DNA from: Microbacteriaceae bacterium PS02343
GTDB lineage: Bacteria; Actinomycetota; Actinomycetes; Actinomycetales; Microbacteriaceae
Reading direction: 5' to 3'
DNA length: 64,000 bases
Assembly (NCBI GenBank): GCA_029959365.1
Contig: JASCOA010000003.1
Span: forward strand, 1 to 64,000
Shown here: positions 31,352-40,661 of the stretch, piece after piece
How positions within the stretch are numbered: the stretch's first letter is position 1
Layout of the letters: each line of letters starts with the position of its first letter
Translations under genes and position numbers: made by a program
Notes under the pieces: generated by a model
The model's input: the letters and a program-made list of their open reading frames with translations, nothing else
The model's database searches: none
What the model was told of the DNA's origin: nothing

Positions 31352-33430
31352 TCAGACCGAGATGGGCTGATCCGCTGCGACGGGCGCCGCCTCATCCAGC
31401 GAGGCGCCCCTGCGCCGGCCGCCCGCGGCCTTCTCCGGCACCGGTGCCGCGCCGCTCTCGCGCTGCTCGCGCAGGTGCTCGCGCGCCTCCGTCTGCCGCT
31501 CCTGCTCGGCGCCGCTCAGCACCGCGGCGCGGATGTGCTCGTTCGTGTAGCCGAACGCGTCGACGAGGTCCTGCGCGTGCGGCCGGATGCGCTCCACGAG
31601 CCGGTCGATGTACGCGGTGACCGCCTCGGCCCGCTGCTCGCTGAGCCGGCCGTGGATGAGGTACCAGGCCAGGTGCCGCTCCATGAGCCGGAAGCCGAAC
31701 AGGTCGCGCAGCCAGGTGAGCACCCGCCGGGTGCCCTCGTGCTCGACGGCCTCGAGGCCGCGGGTGAACGCCTCCCACTGCTCGAGCTCGGCGTGCGCCC
31801 GCGCGGCCTCGATGAGCTCGTGCTGGTGGCGGTTGAAGATGCGCGCGGCCTCCGCGCGATCCGCTCTCGACGCGGGCCGCAGCTTGGCGGCGAGCTCGGC
31901 CACCATGGTCTCCGCGCGATCGGCCAGCAGCTCGTGCTGGCTCTCGAGATCGCGCACCTGCACGACCGAGCGCGCCGTGGATCCGAGATCCGCGATCCGC
32001 TGCCCGGCCCGGCGCAGGCCGCTGCGCGAGAGCAGCCGCTCGCTCGCCTGGTCGACGACGAAGGAGGCCATCGCGCCGAAGTCCGCCTTGGCGAAGCGCC
32101 GGCTGTAATCGGTGAGCAGCCGCTTGCCGACGAGCTGCAGCAGCACGGTGTTGTCGCCCTCGAAGGTGGCGTAGACGTCGAGGTCGGCGCGCAGGCCCAC
32201 GATGCGGTTCTCGGCGAGGAAGCCGGCACCGCCGCAGGCCTCGCGGCACTCCTGCAGGGTCTCGAGCGCGTGCCAGGTGGAGAGCGACTTGAGGCCGGCG
32301 GCGAGGGTCTCGAGATCCTGCCGGTCGTCGTCGCCGTCCTCGGCGCCCGAGAAGACCGCGTCGAACTTCTCGAGCAGGCCGTCGTGGGCGAAGGACGCCG
32401 CGTAGGTCGTGGCGAGCAGCGGCAGCAGGCGGCGCTGGTGCTGCTGGTAGTCGAGCAGCACGACCTCGTCGTGCTCGTCGGCCGCGGTGAACTGGCGACG
32501 CTGGTTGCCGTAGCCGATCGCGATCGCGAGCGCCGCCTTCGAGGCCGAGACGGAGGCGCCGTCGAGCGAGACGCGCCCCTGCACGAGCGTGCCGAGCATG
32601 GTGAAGAACCGTCGGCCCGGGCTCGCGATCGGCGAGGAGTAGGCGCCGTCCTCGGCGACCGCCCCGTAGCGGTCGAGCAGGTTCTCGCGCGGCACCCGCA
32701 CGTGGGTGAAGTGCAGCCGTCCGTTGTCGATGCCGTTGAGGCCGCCCTTGAGGCCGTCGTCCTCGCCGCCGACACCGGGTAGGAAGGCCCCGGCCTCGTC
32801 GCGGATCGGCACGTAGAAGGCGTGCACGCCGTGGCCGACGCCGTCGGTCACGAGCTGCGCGAAGACCACGGCCGCGCGGCCGTGCAGCGCCGCGTTGCCG
32901 AGGTAGTCCTTCCACGCGCCGCGGAACGGGGTGTGCAGGTCGAAGCTCTGCGAGGAGGCGTCGTAGGTGGCGGTGGTGCCGATGCTCGAGACGTCCGATC
33001 CGTGGCCGGTCTCCGTCATGGCGAAGGCGCCGGGCATGCGCAGGTCGACGATCTCGGGCAGGAAGCGCTCGTGGTGCGTCTCGGTGCCGAGGTGCAGCAC
33101 AGCGGCGCCGAAGAGGCCCCACTGCACGCCCGACTTGATCTGCAGGCTCGGGTCGGCCAGCACCAGCTCCTCGAAGCTCGCGATGTTGCCGCCGTGGTTG
33201 GACTCGCCGCCGAAGCGCTCCGGGAACGCCCGCTGGATGGCCCCCTCCCGCACCAGGCCGTGCAGCTGCTCGAGGGTGCGCGCGCGGTGCTCGGCGAGCG
33301 TCTGGCCCTCGATGCGCTGGAACTCCGGGCGGCTCACGAGCCCGCGGGTGGCGAGCCGCTCCTCGGCCCAGCGGCCGAGCAGCTGGCGGCCGAGACCGGC
33401 GATGTCGATGCGTGCGGCGGGGTCGGACAT
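31352..33430 (-). CDS. Acyl-CoA dehydrogenase/oxidase family protein
   Basis: A 692-residue flavoprotein of the acyl-CoA oxidase type. After an N-terminal helical part comes GAFAMTETGHGSDV (flavin and substrate binding), then WHALETLQECREACGGAGFLAENR and the C-terminal ATFEGDNTVLLQLVGKRLL that carries the catalytic-region glutamate. The extra C-terminal ~200 residues (ACOX domain) distinguish it from ordinary dehydrogenases. It would introduce the double bond in fatty acyl-CoA, passing electrons to oxygen or a flavoprotein. The ATG at 33430 follows GAGGAG; TACCGT on the minus strand near 33483-33478 may be the -10 box. Confidence 0.88.
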   Translation of the reverse strand: MSDPAARIDIAGLGRQLLGRWAEERLATRGLVSRPEFQRIEGQTLAEHRARTLEQLHGLVREGAIQRAFPERFGGESNHGGNIASFEELVLADPSLQIKSGVQWGLFGAAVLHLGTETHHERFLPEIVDLRMPGAFAMTETGHGSDVSSIGTTATYDASSQSFDLHTPFRGAWKDYLGNAALHGRAAVVFAQLVTDGVGHGVHAFYVPIRDEAGAFLPGVGGEDDGLKGGLNGIDNGRLHFTHVRVPRENLLDRYGAVAEDGAYSSPIASPGRRFFTMLGTLVQGRVSLDGASVSASKAALAIAIGYGNQRRQFTAADEHDEVVLLDYQQHQRRLLPLLATTYAASFAHDGLLEKFDAVFSGAEDGDDDRQDLETLAAGLKSLSTWHALETLQECREACGGAGFLAENRIVGLRADLDVYATFEGDNTVLLQLVGKRLLTDYSRRFAKADFGAMASFVVDQASERLLSRSGLRRAGQRIADLGSTARSVVQVRDLESQHELLADRAETMVAELAAKLRPASRADRAEAARIFNRHQHELIEAARAHAELEQWEAFTRGLEAVEHEGTRRVLTWLRDLFGFRLMERHLAWYLIHGRLSEQRAEAVTAYIDRLVERIRPHAQDLVDAFGYTNEHIRAAVLSGAEQERQTEAREHLREQRESGAAPVPEKAAGGRRRGASLDEAAPVAADQPISV

Positions 33431-33696
33431 GTGCGCTCCTCGATGAACTCGGGGGCTGTGCTGCGCCCCTGCCGCCACGGTAGGCGACCTCCAATGCGGT
33501 GGCGCGATCGTGGTGGGAACCGCACAACGCTGCAGCGGATGCGGTCGCCTCCCGCTGTGGGCGTCCGCCAGGCGGGGCGGATGCGCGCGATCCGTAGGCG
33601 GGCGGGCCGCCAGCGGCTACGCTTCGAGCACTCCCCGCCGCATCCCGCACCATCCGATCCAGCCCGTCCCCTGACCGGGCGTCCACGAGGTGCCCC

Positions 33697-34902
33697 GTGC
33701 GCAGACCCAGCTCCCCTCACCGCCGTCGCCTCTTCGCGGTCGCGGGCGTCATCGCCGCGGCGGGCCTCGTCGCCGGGATCGGCGCCTTCTGGGCCGGCCA
33801 GCGCGCGGTCGTGACGCCGCCCGAGGCGGCGGCGCCCCTGATCGAGCCGGACGTGCTCGAGGGCGAGACCTTCGACCCGCTGCAGCGGGCACGGCTCGCC
33901 GAGCTGCGCGCCTTCACCGACTGGCTCGACGCCGCCGGAGCGGAGGGCTTCATCGGCGAGATCGGCTGGCCGGCCGCGAGCGACCCCGGCTGGGATCCGC
34001 TCGGCCGCTACTGGTACGACCTGGCCGGGCAGGAGGGGCTCTGGACCGCGGCCTGGGCGGCCGGCAGCCATTGGTCCGACGACTACCGCCTGGTGACCTA
34101 CGGCGGCACCGGTGTGCTGAGCACCGCCGGCGGGCAGGGCCTCGTGCTCGAGCAGCTGGAGGCGGACCGCGCGGAGGACGGTTCGGGCGCGCGGCACGGC
34201 GTGAACCTGGCCGGCCTCGAGTTCGGCACGGGCGAGGGCTTCTCGGCGGCGCGGCCGGGCGAGCTCGGCACGGACTACTTCGCCGAGGCGCCCGAGTCCT
34301 ACGCCTGGCTCGCGGACCGCGGCGTCGACCTCGTGCGGCTGCCCGTGCGGTGGGAGCGGCTGCAGCCCGACCCCGGCGGCGCCCTCGACGATCAGCACGC
34401 GGCGCTCGTGGAGCAGCAGCTCGACGCGGCCGAGGCCGCGGGCGTCGACGTGATCCTCGACCTGCACAACTACGGCGCCCACGGCGCGGACCTGCTCGGC
34501 TCGGCCGCACTGCCGGACGACCGGCTCGCGCGGTTCTGGCTGGCGGTCTCGGAGCGGTGGGGCGCGCATTCGGCTCTGCTCGGCTACGGCCTCATGAACG
34601 AGCCGCACGGTCTCGGCGGCGGCGACGAGCGGGGCGCCGCGGCGGCCTGGGAGGCGACCACGCAGGGGGTCGTCGACGCCCTGCGCGATGCCGGCGACGA
34701 GCATCTGCTGCTCGTCGCCGGCTACGACTGGTCGAGCCTGGCCCGCTGGAGCGACAACCATCCGAGCGGATGGATCGACGACCCCGCGGAGTCCTTCCGC
34801 TACGAGGCGCACCACTACTGGGACGCCTTCGGCGCGGGCGCCTACGACCGCCCCTACGCCGAGGAGCTCTCGACGGTCGAGGCGGGCAGCGGCACCGGCT
34901 GA
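33697..34902 (+). CDS. Membrane-anchored GH5 glycosidase with circularly permuted motif order
   Basis: A 401-residue protein with an N-terminal signal anchor (residues ~12-32) and one GH5 barrel outside the membrane. In normal GH5 enzymes the order is GVN, Arg, NEP acid/base, HxY, then the nucleophile Glu and a Trp-containing WAAG end. Here the end comes first: GFIGEIGWPA with Glu88 and LWTAAWAAGSHW, a linker at ~135-165, then HGVNLAGLEF (Asn170), LVRLPVRWERLQP (Arg214), LMNEPHG (Glu302) and YEAHHYWD (His372/Tyr374), and the protein stops soon after. Both catalytic residues are present. The GTG at 33697 has a weak GAGG. Its 3' end overlaps the convergent polysaccharide operon by 49 bp. Confidence 0.85.
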   Translation: MRRPSSPHRRRLFAVAGVIAAAGLVAGIGAFWAGQRAVVTPPEAAAPLIEPDVLEGETFDPLQRARLAELRAFTDWLDAAGAEGFIGEIGWPAASDPGWDPLGRYWYDLAGQEGLWTAAWAAGSHWSDDYRLVTYGGTGVLSTAGGQGLVLEQLEADRAEDGSGARHGVNLAGLEFGTGEGFSAARPGELGTDYFAEAPESYAWLADRGVDLVRLPVRWERLQPDPGGALDDQHAALVEQQLDAAEAAGVDVILDLHNYGAHGADLLGSAALPDDRLARFWLAVSERWGAHSALLGYGLMNEPHGLGGGDERGAAAAWEATTQGVVDALRDAGDEHLLLVAGYDWSSLARWSDNHPSGWIDDPAESFRYEAHHYWDAFGAGAYDRPYAEELSTVEAGSGTG

Positions 34903-36272
34903 GTCGCGGGCGGCTCGGCGACGACCCGGCTCGGGTCCGCGGCGAGCGCCGCCGCGATCAGCCCGGCCACCTGCAGCCCGTCGCGCACCGCGTAGTTGGT
35001 GCCGCGGTCCTCGGGGAAGACCTGCGAGAAGTTCGCGAGGAAGTAGCCCGGCAGCGGGGTGCGCATGGCGGGGATGCGCGACTCGTAGGTGACGTCGACG
35101 ATGTGCTGCGCGTTGCGGAAGCGGAACACGTGCGACTCCACGACGAGGTCGGGCGAGAACTCGGGGATCAACTCCGCGAGACCTGCGAACCAGCGCTCGC
35201 GCAGCGCATCCTCGTCCATCGTCATCAGCTCGTGGTCGTTGGGCACGTAGTCGCCGATGTAGTAGATGTAGCGGCCGCCCGTGTTCTCGGCGCCGATGAG
35301 CGAGTCGAGGCTGAGGAACACCAGGAACGGGGCGTCGAGGTCGTGGATCTGGTGCCAGTAGGTGTCGGTGATCGGATGGCTCGTCGTGACGATCATGAGC
35401 GCGGCGCCGAGGTAGTCGATGTCGTTCAGCTGCTTCGCGTACTCCGGGGTCATCGCCGGGTGCTGCGAGGCGGCGCGAGCCAGCGCGTTGCTCGGGATTG
35501 CCCCCAGCACGGCGTCGAAGCGGCGCACCTCGCCGTCGACGACGAGCGCGGGCTTGCCCTCCAGCTGGTGGAACGCCGTGATCGGCGTGGAGGTGCGCAG
35601 CACCGCGCCGCGCCGCTCGAGCTCCTCCACCCAGCGGTCGACCATCACGCGGAAGCCGCCCGTGAAGTAGCCCAGCCGCTCGGTCTGCTCGCCATCGATC
35701 TTCGACGTCTGCCGCACGTGGATCCGGGTCCAGAGCCACGCCATCGTGATCCGGTCCCAGTAGATGTCGAACTTGCCGACCAGCAGCGGCTTCCACACGA
35801 TGTCGGTCGCCCGCTTGCCGTTGACGCGGCAGAGCCACTCGTAGGCGGTGACCTTCGTGAGCGGATGCCAGTTGCGCAGCGAGAGCGTGCGCAACCCCGT
35901 CAGACCCGTGCGGATCCGGTCGACGAGGCTCAGCGGCGTGAAGCGCAGCAGCTCGAGCGGCGTCGTGAACCCGTAGCGCCTGCCCTGGTGGAAGGCCTTG
36001 ATCGAGCTCGGGTGGAAGCTCAGCTTGTCGCGGATGCCGAGCTCCTCGGCCATGTCGGTCATCCAGTGGTCGGTCGTGTAGAGGAAGTGGTAGGCCCGCT
36101 CGAGCGGGAAGCCGTCGTCGAGCTCGAAGCCGGCGACGAGCCCGCCGAGGGTCGGCGCCGCCTCGAAGACCTCGATGCGGTGGCCCGCCTTGGCGAGCTC
36201 GTAGGCGGCGGTGAGGCCGGTGAACCCCCCTCCGACGACGGCGATGCGGGCGGGGGCTGCTGCGTGGTTCAT
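34854..36272 (-). CDS. FAD-dependent amine-oxidase-like oxidoreductase
   Basis: A 472-residue flavoprotein of the protoporphyrinogen-oxidase/UDP-galactopyranose-mutase-like class. The FAD motif is IAVVGGGFTGLTAAYELAKAGH at ~9-30, followed by ERAYHFLYTTD; the C-terminal FAD-closing motif is GLQVAGLIAAAL near 440. Last gene of a five-gene operon, overlapping the GtrA gene by 4 bp (ATGA), with GGAAGGAAC as ribosome binding site. In such clusters these enzymes are thought to modify a lipid-linked sugar or the lipid carrier, but the reaction is not established. Confidence 0.85.
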   Translation of the reverse strand: MNHAAAPARIAVVGGGFTGLTAAYELAKAGHRIEVFEAAPTLGGLVAGFELDDGFPLERAYHFLYTTDHWMTDMAEELGIRDKLSFHPSSIKAFHQGRRYGFTTPLELLRFTPLSLVDRIRTGLTGLRTLSLRNWHPLTKVTAYEWLCRVNGKRATDIVWKPLLVGKFDIYWDRITMAWLWTRIHVRQTSKIDGEQTERLGYFTGGFRVMVDRWVEELERRGAVLRTSTPITAFHQLEGKPALVVDGEVRRFDAVLGAIPSNALARAASQHPAMTPEYAKQLNDIDYLGAALMIVTTSHPITDTYWHQIHDLDAPFLVFLSLDSLIGAENTGGRYIYYIGDYVPNDHELMTMDEDALRERWFAGLAELIPEFSPDLVVESHVFRFRNAQHIVDVTYESRIPAMRTPLPGYFLANFSQVFPEDRGTNYAVRDGLQVAGLIAAALAADPSRVVAEPPATQPVPLPASTVESSSA

Positions 36273-36745
36273 GCGACGTTCCTTCCGGTGGATGCGGCGA
36301 AGGTGATGCGGGAGTTGAGCCGGTACTGCAGCAGCAGCACGACGGGCAGCGTGAGGCCCTTGGCCAGCAGCGGCTCGGACTGCAGCACGTCGACGAGCAG
36401 CGCGAGCATGAGGCTGCTCACCACCCAGCCGGCACCGGTGACGAGCGCGAAGCTGATGAAGCGCGCCACGATGCGGTCGCGCACCTTGAAGTTGACGACG
36501 CTGTTGGCGCCGAAGCTCGCCACCATCGCGGCGAAGGTCGAGACCGTGTTCGCGAAGACCGGATGCAGGCCGGTCGCCTCGACCAGCAGGGCGTAGATGC
36601 CGAGGTCGACGACGAGGGCGCCGCCGCCGATCACGGCGTACAGCAGCAGGTTGCGGTAACGGCGGGCGAGGGCGCGCAGGCGCGACCGCCTCGGGGCGGG
36701 TGGGGCGATGGTGACGTTCACGGGGATCCCCTCGTCGTTCTTCAC
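36269..36745 (-). CDS. GtrA-family membrane protein
   Basis: A 158-residue protein with four hydrophobic segments and the GtrA signature LLLYAVIGGGALVVDLGIYALL, FGANSVVNFKVRDR and YRLNSRITF. GtrA proteins are believed to help flip lipid-linked sugars across the membrane or to support the partner glycosyltransferase. The GTG at 36745 overlaps the upstream stop (GTGA); another GTG at 36721 with GAGGGG is also possible. It sits between the GT-C/GH8 gene and the flavoprotein gene. Confidence 0.85.
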   Translation of the reverse strand: MKNDEGIPVNVTIAPPAPRRSRLRALARRYRNLLLYAVIGGGALVVDLGIYALLVEATGLHPVFANTVSTFAAMVASFGANSVVNFKVRDRIVARFISFALVTGAGWVVSSLMLALLVDVLQSEPLLAKGLTLPVVLLLQYRLNSRITFAASTGRNVA

Positions 36746-39327
36746 AGCAGCGCCACGCGGGATCGCGTGGGCAGGTCGTCCTGCAGGCGGTGCCAGGCGT
36801 GCAGCCAGGCGAACTCGACGAGCCCGCCGGTGAAGGCGCCGGTGGTCGGATCGATCCGAGTCGCGATGCGCTCGCGGTAGAGCGCCTCGGCGTCGAGCCC
36901 CAGGTCCCGGGCGGCGGCGAGCATGGTCGAGGCCGTGCCCGAGGCGAGCCCCGGTACGGCGTCGGCGTACGCCAGCACGAGCGGGGCGAGCGCGTCGACG
37001 AGCGCTGCCGCTCGGGCGTCGCCCTGCGCGTCGTCGACCAGCAGCGCCGGCAGCAGGCGCAGGGTGTCCTCGCCCAGCGCATCCGCTCCCGGCCCGATCA
37101 CGGGCTCCGCACTGGCCAGCTCGTCGTCCTCGTCGAGCACGATCCAGTCCGGGACGGTGCCGCGCTCGTCGAGCACACGCGCCAGGAAGGCGTAGCCGTC
37201 GTCGACGAGCCGCAGCCAGTCGTGCTCGGGCAGCGCGACGGCGAGGGAGCGGTAGAGGGCGGGGTCGAAGGTCGACGGGTTCATGAGCTGGTCGTCCACG
37301 GATCCGTCTGCCGAGGAGTCGAGCAGGCGCAGGCCGCCGCGCTCGAAGGTGCACTCGACCCACCAGTCCGCGGCGAGCGCCGCCGCCTCCCCGTGGAGCG
37401 CCGGGTCATCCCAGGTGCCGGCAGCCTCGACGAGCAGCCCGATGAAGCGCTGATCGGCCGCGCAGTCGGTGTCGGCGCTGACGAGGGCGCCGGTGCCGTC
37501 CGGCTGCGTGCGCCACAACCGCGAGGCGAGCACGTCGTCGGCACGGTGGCGGAAGTGGTCGCCCGTCCACTGCCAGACGCCGCGGAAGGTCGCCTCGTCG
37601 CCCTCGGCGAGCGCCTGCTCCATGGCGAGCGCCTGGTCGTCGGAGGTCGTGTCGCCGGCGGGCGTGGTCAGCACCTGCCCGTAATCGACGATCCAGTCGT
37701 CGCGGAAGCGCGTCCACGCGTCCTGCAGCACGATGCCGTTGCGGCTCTTGGTGGCGTAGACCTGCGCCCAGTCGCCGTTGGTCGAGATGCCCGCCGGCAG
37801 GTCGATGTAGCTCGAGCTGCCCTCGGTGAACGAGGCCCGCAGCTCGGAGTGCGCGAGCAGCTCGGCCACCCGCGGCACGGTGCCCTGCGAGATCTGCTCC
37901 ACCACCTCGTGGGTGAGCACGAGGTAGTCGATGTCGCGCCAGTCGTCGTCGTAGCGCTCGCGCGATTCCGGATCGTACTCGGCGCTGAAGAAGTAGATCG
38001 TGTCGTCGTAGTCACCCTCCTGCGCGAGCTCCGGGTAGACGTAGTTGTCGGCCACGATCACCGCGTCGACGGGCACCTCGCGCTCGATCCAGGCCAACGC
38101 CGCCTCCTGATTGCCCGTCTCGTCGACGTCGAGGTGGCGGTGGTCGACGACCACGGCGTAGCCGGCCACGAGCGTGCCGGCCAGGGCGGTGGCCGCCAGT
38201 CCGCGCATCCGGCCCGGCGCGAGGCCGCTCAGCCAGGCGCTGAGCAGGCCCAGCGCCATCGCGAGGAAGGGCAGCGCCGGCACCACGTAGAGGTCGATGA
38301 CGATGCCGCCGCGGGCCAGGAACAGCAGGTAGGAGAGCAGGAAGACGACCACGGCCAGCGTGCCCGGCGAGCGGAAGCGGTGCAGGAGCAGCAGGAGCAG
38401 CAGGCCGACGCCGGCGACCGCTCCGATCGCGAGCGTGTACCAGTCCTTCGCCACCCACGAGCCGACGCTCTGCAGGAAGCTGCTCGCCGGGTCCCACGGC
38501 CAGGCGAAGTCGCCGCGGCCGAGCTGCAGCCCGAAGGTGTCGACGAGGCTCACCCGCAGCGGCTCGCCGTCGGCGCCGATCGGCGCGGGCAGCAGCTCCT
38601 GGTTGAGCAGCGCGTAGAGGAAGAAGAGCAGCACCGTGCCGCCCGCCGCGCCCAGCCAGCACAGCAGTGCGTGCTTGCGCTGCAGCCCGCGGGCGCCGAA
38701 CCAGAGCAGCACCAGGAAGCCGAGCCCGAAGAACACGGCGTTGAGCTTGGTGAGCACCGCGATGCCGAAGACGAGGCCGCTCAGCGCGGTGGAGCCCAGG
38801 GTGAGCGGGCGCCGCAGCAGCAGCACGATCGCCAGCAGCACCCAGAGCACCATGAGGTTGTCGAGCAGCACCCGGCGGTGGAAGTAGACGCCGATCGGCG
38901 AGAGCGAGAAGGCGAGCACGGCGATGACGCCGGCCGTCAGCCGCCCGCCCGCGAGCCGGGTGGCGACCACGTAGAGCAGCCCGGTGCTCGCCAGGTGCAC
39001 GAGCAGCATGAGCACGCGCCCCGCCTCGAGCATGCCGCCGAAGACGGCCCCGCCGCCCGTGAGCGCCAGCCACCCGCCGACGGCGATCCAGCCGAGCGGG
39101 GCGTGGTCGTAGCGGTAGGTGTGCACGTCGAGCCGGCCCTCGGTCACGAACGCCCAGCCCCGCGAGAGGTAGGTGGCCTCGTCGTTCTCGAAGTACGGGT
39201 AGCCGAACATGTTCCAGCCGTGCACGACGCCGCTCAGCACGAGCAGGGCGAGCAGGATCAGCAGCTCGGCGTGCGAGCGGATGAGCGGATGCGCGCGCGG
39301 GCGCACCGCGGCGGCGTGGGCGGTCAC
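36742..39327 (-). CDS. GT-C membrane glycosyltransferase (GT39-like) fused to a GH8-like domain
   Basis: An 861-residue two-part protein. Residues ~20-460 form a GT-C multi-span membrane glycosyltransferase: NMFGYPYFENDEATYLSRGW carries the catalytic-type Asp-Glu in the first outer loop, and about ten membrane helices follow. Residues ~500-850 resemble GH8 (BcsZ-like): DAWTRFRDDWIVDYGQVL, TTSDDQALAMEQAL, TFRGVWQWT, SADTDCAADQRFIGLL, DDQLMNPSTFDPALYRSL and VPDWIV. In GH8 the motif SEG bears the acid glutamate; here it is SDD (~residues 562-564), so hydrolysis may be altered or lost. The GTG at 39327 overlaps the upstream stop (GTGA). The GH8 part should face the cell exterior. Confidence 0.8.
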   Translation of the reverse strand: MTAHAAAVRPRAHPLIRSHAELLILLALLVLSGVVHGWNMFGYPYFENDEATYLSRGWAFVTEGRLDVHTYRYDHAPLGWIAVGGWLALTGGGAVFGGMLEAGRVLMLLVHLASTGLLYVVATRLAGGRLTAGVIAVLAFSLSPIGVYFHRRVLLDNLMVLWVLLAIVLLLRRPLTLGSTALSGLVFGIAVLTKLNAVFFGLGFLVLLWFGARGLQRKHALLCWLGAAGGTVLLFFLYALLNQELLPAPIGADGEPLRVSLVDTFGLQLGRGDFAWPWDPASSFLQSVGSWVAKDWYTLAIGAVAGVGLLLLLLLHRFRSPGTLAVVVFLLSYLLFLARGGIVIDLYVVPALPFLAMALGLLSAWLSGLAPGRMRGLAATALAGTLVAGYAVVVDHRHLDVDETGNQEAALAWIEREVPVDAVIVADNYVYPELAQEGDYDDTIYFFSAEYDPESRERYDDDWRDIDYLVLTHEVVEQISQGTVPRVAELLAHSELRASFTEGSSSYIDLPAGISTNGDWAQVYATKSRNGIVLQDAWTRFRDDWIVDYGQVLTTPAGDTTSDDQALAMEQALAEGDEATFRGVWQWTGDHFRHRADDVLASRLWRTQPDGTGALVSADTDCAADQRFIGLLVEAAGTWDDPALHGEAAALAADWWVECTFERGGLRLLDSSADGSVDDQLMNPSTFDPALYRSLAVALPEHDWLRLVDDGYAFLARVLDERGTVPDWIVLDEDDELASAEPVIGPGADALGEDTLRLLPALLVDDAQGDARAAALVDALAPLVLAYADAVPGLASGTASTMLAAARDLGLDAEALYRERIATRIDPTTGAFTGGLVEFAWLHAWHRLQDDLPTRSRVALL

Positions 39328-40661
39328 GACGCCTCGGCGATCATGACCGGCACCGGCGACGTGACCGGTGCGAGCACCGGCGCCGGCACCGGCTGGGCGC
39401 CCTGAGCACCCAGCCGGTGCTGGCCGGTGTGCACGGTCTTCTCCCAGCCTCGACTCCCCGCGAGCTCGCGGGTCATCGCGCGGACCGCGCTCACCATCAA
39501 CAGCCCCTGGTACGGGATGAAGCTCAGCACCAGGAGCAGGTATCGGAAGGGGGAGATCCGGATCCCCTGGTCCCTTCCGAACTCGTAGAGGCCGACGATG
39601 CTCGTGAGGAGCATGACGACGGCCAGCAGCAGCGGGGCGAACGAGAGCAGGCTCACGAGCACCGGCAGCTTCGTCGTGGCCCCGATGATGATGAAGAGCG
39701 GCGCCGAGGCGATGACGACCGCCATGAAGCTGGGCGCGATGAGCACGGAGCCGATCAGCACGACCTTGCGGGCGCTCGGCAGTTTCAGCCACTCCCCCTT
39801 GCGCAGGATCTGCAGGAAGCCCTGATTCCATCGGGTGCGCTGCTTCACGAAGGCGCCCGTGGAGTGCGGCACCTCCTCGCGCGTGACGTGCTGCGCGTCG
39901 TACATGACCTCGAAGCGGCGGCCGGCGAGGCTCAGCCGGATGCCCAGGTCGGCGTCCTCGGTGAGGCCGTGCTCGTCCCATCCGCCCACCTCGCGCAGGT
40001 CTTCCGCGCGGAAGAACACCGTGTTGCCGCCGAGCGGCACGGCGCCCTCCTTCGCGAAGTAGTGCATGCGCGATTTGAACCAGAAGAAGTACTCGAGCAC
40101 GTTGTGCCCGCTGAACCAGTGGCTGTCGTGGTCCATGAGCTGCACGCCGCACTGCAGCACGTCGACGGTGCGCTGCTGGTAGATCGTGTCGACGATCGAG
40201 AAGATCTCGGGGCTCACGTCGTCCTCCGAGTCGAAGATCGTCACGAGCTCGAAGCGGGCCTCGGCCAGGCCGAGGTTCATGGCACGGGACTTGCCCGGCT
40301 CGCCCTGCAGCACGACCACGCGCACCTGCTCGAGCCCGTGCCGGCCCTTCGCGTCCTCGGCCGCCGCGATGGTCGCGTAGTCGTCTGCGGTGCAGATGAC
40401 GAGCAGCTCCACGAGCTCGCGGGGGTACTGCGCCTCGCCGAGCCGTCGCAGCGTCTCGCCGATCACCTCGGCCTCGTGGCGGGCCGGCAGCAGCACCGTG
40501 AAGCCGTGCTTCGGCGGCAGGTACCGCTTCGGCCGGCCTGCCGCGCGAATCCGCTCCGGGGTGTCCCAGATGTAGAGCGTCTGCATGAGGCTCGTCACGC
40601 TCTGCGCCAGCAGGATGATCGCGGTGACGAGCACGAACGCCGTGAGGGCGCTATGCAGCAC
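39324..40661 (-). CDS. Processive family 2 glycosyltransferase, cellulose-synthase-like
   Basis: A 445-residue integral membrane GT2 protein: one N-terminal helix, the GT-A domain with FTVLLPARHEAEVIGETLRR, FDSEDDVSPEIF (DxD equivalent), GLTEDADLGIRL (TED) and KQRTRWNQGFLQI (QxxRW), then about four membrane helices. These motifs are those of BcsA/hyaluronan-synthase-type polymerases that make and extrude a beta-linked polysaccharide. The PilZ domain of classical BcsA is missing, so it is not directly c-di-GMP regulated. It overlaps its upstream neighbour by 11 bp and the GT-C gene by 4 bp. Confidence 0.88.
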   Translation of the reverse strand: MLHSALTAFVLVTAIILLAQSVTSLMQTLYIWDTPERIRAAGRPKRYLPPKHGFTVLLPARHEAEVIGETLRRLGEAQYPRELVELLVICTADDYATIAAAEDAKGRHGLEQVRVVVLQGEPGKSRAMNLGLAEARFELVTIFDSEDDVSPEIFSIVDTIYQQRTVDVLQCGVQLMDHDSHWFSGHNVLEYFFWFKSRMHYFAKEGAVPLGGNTVFFRAEDLREVGGWDEHGLTEDADLGIRLSLAGRRFEVMYDAQHVTREEVPHSTGAFVKQRTRWNQGFLQILRKGEWLKLPSARKVVLIGSVLIAPSFMAVVIASAPLFIIIGATTKLPVLVSLLSFAPLLLAVVMLLTSIVGLYEFGRDQGIRISPFRYLLLVLSFIPYQGLLMVSAVRAMTRELAGSRGWEKTVHTGQHRLGAQGAQPVPAPVLAPVTSPVPVMIAEAS

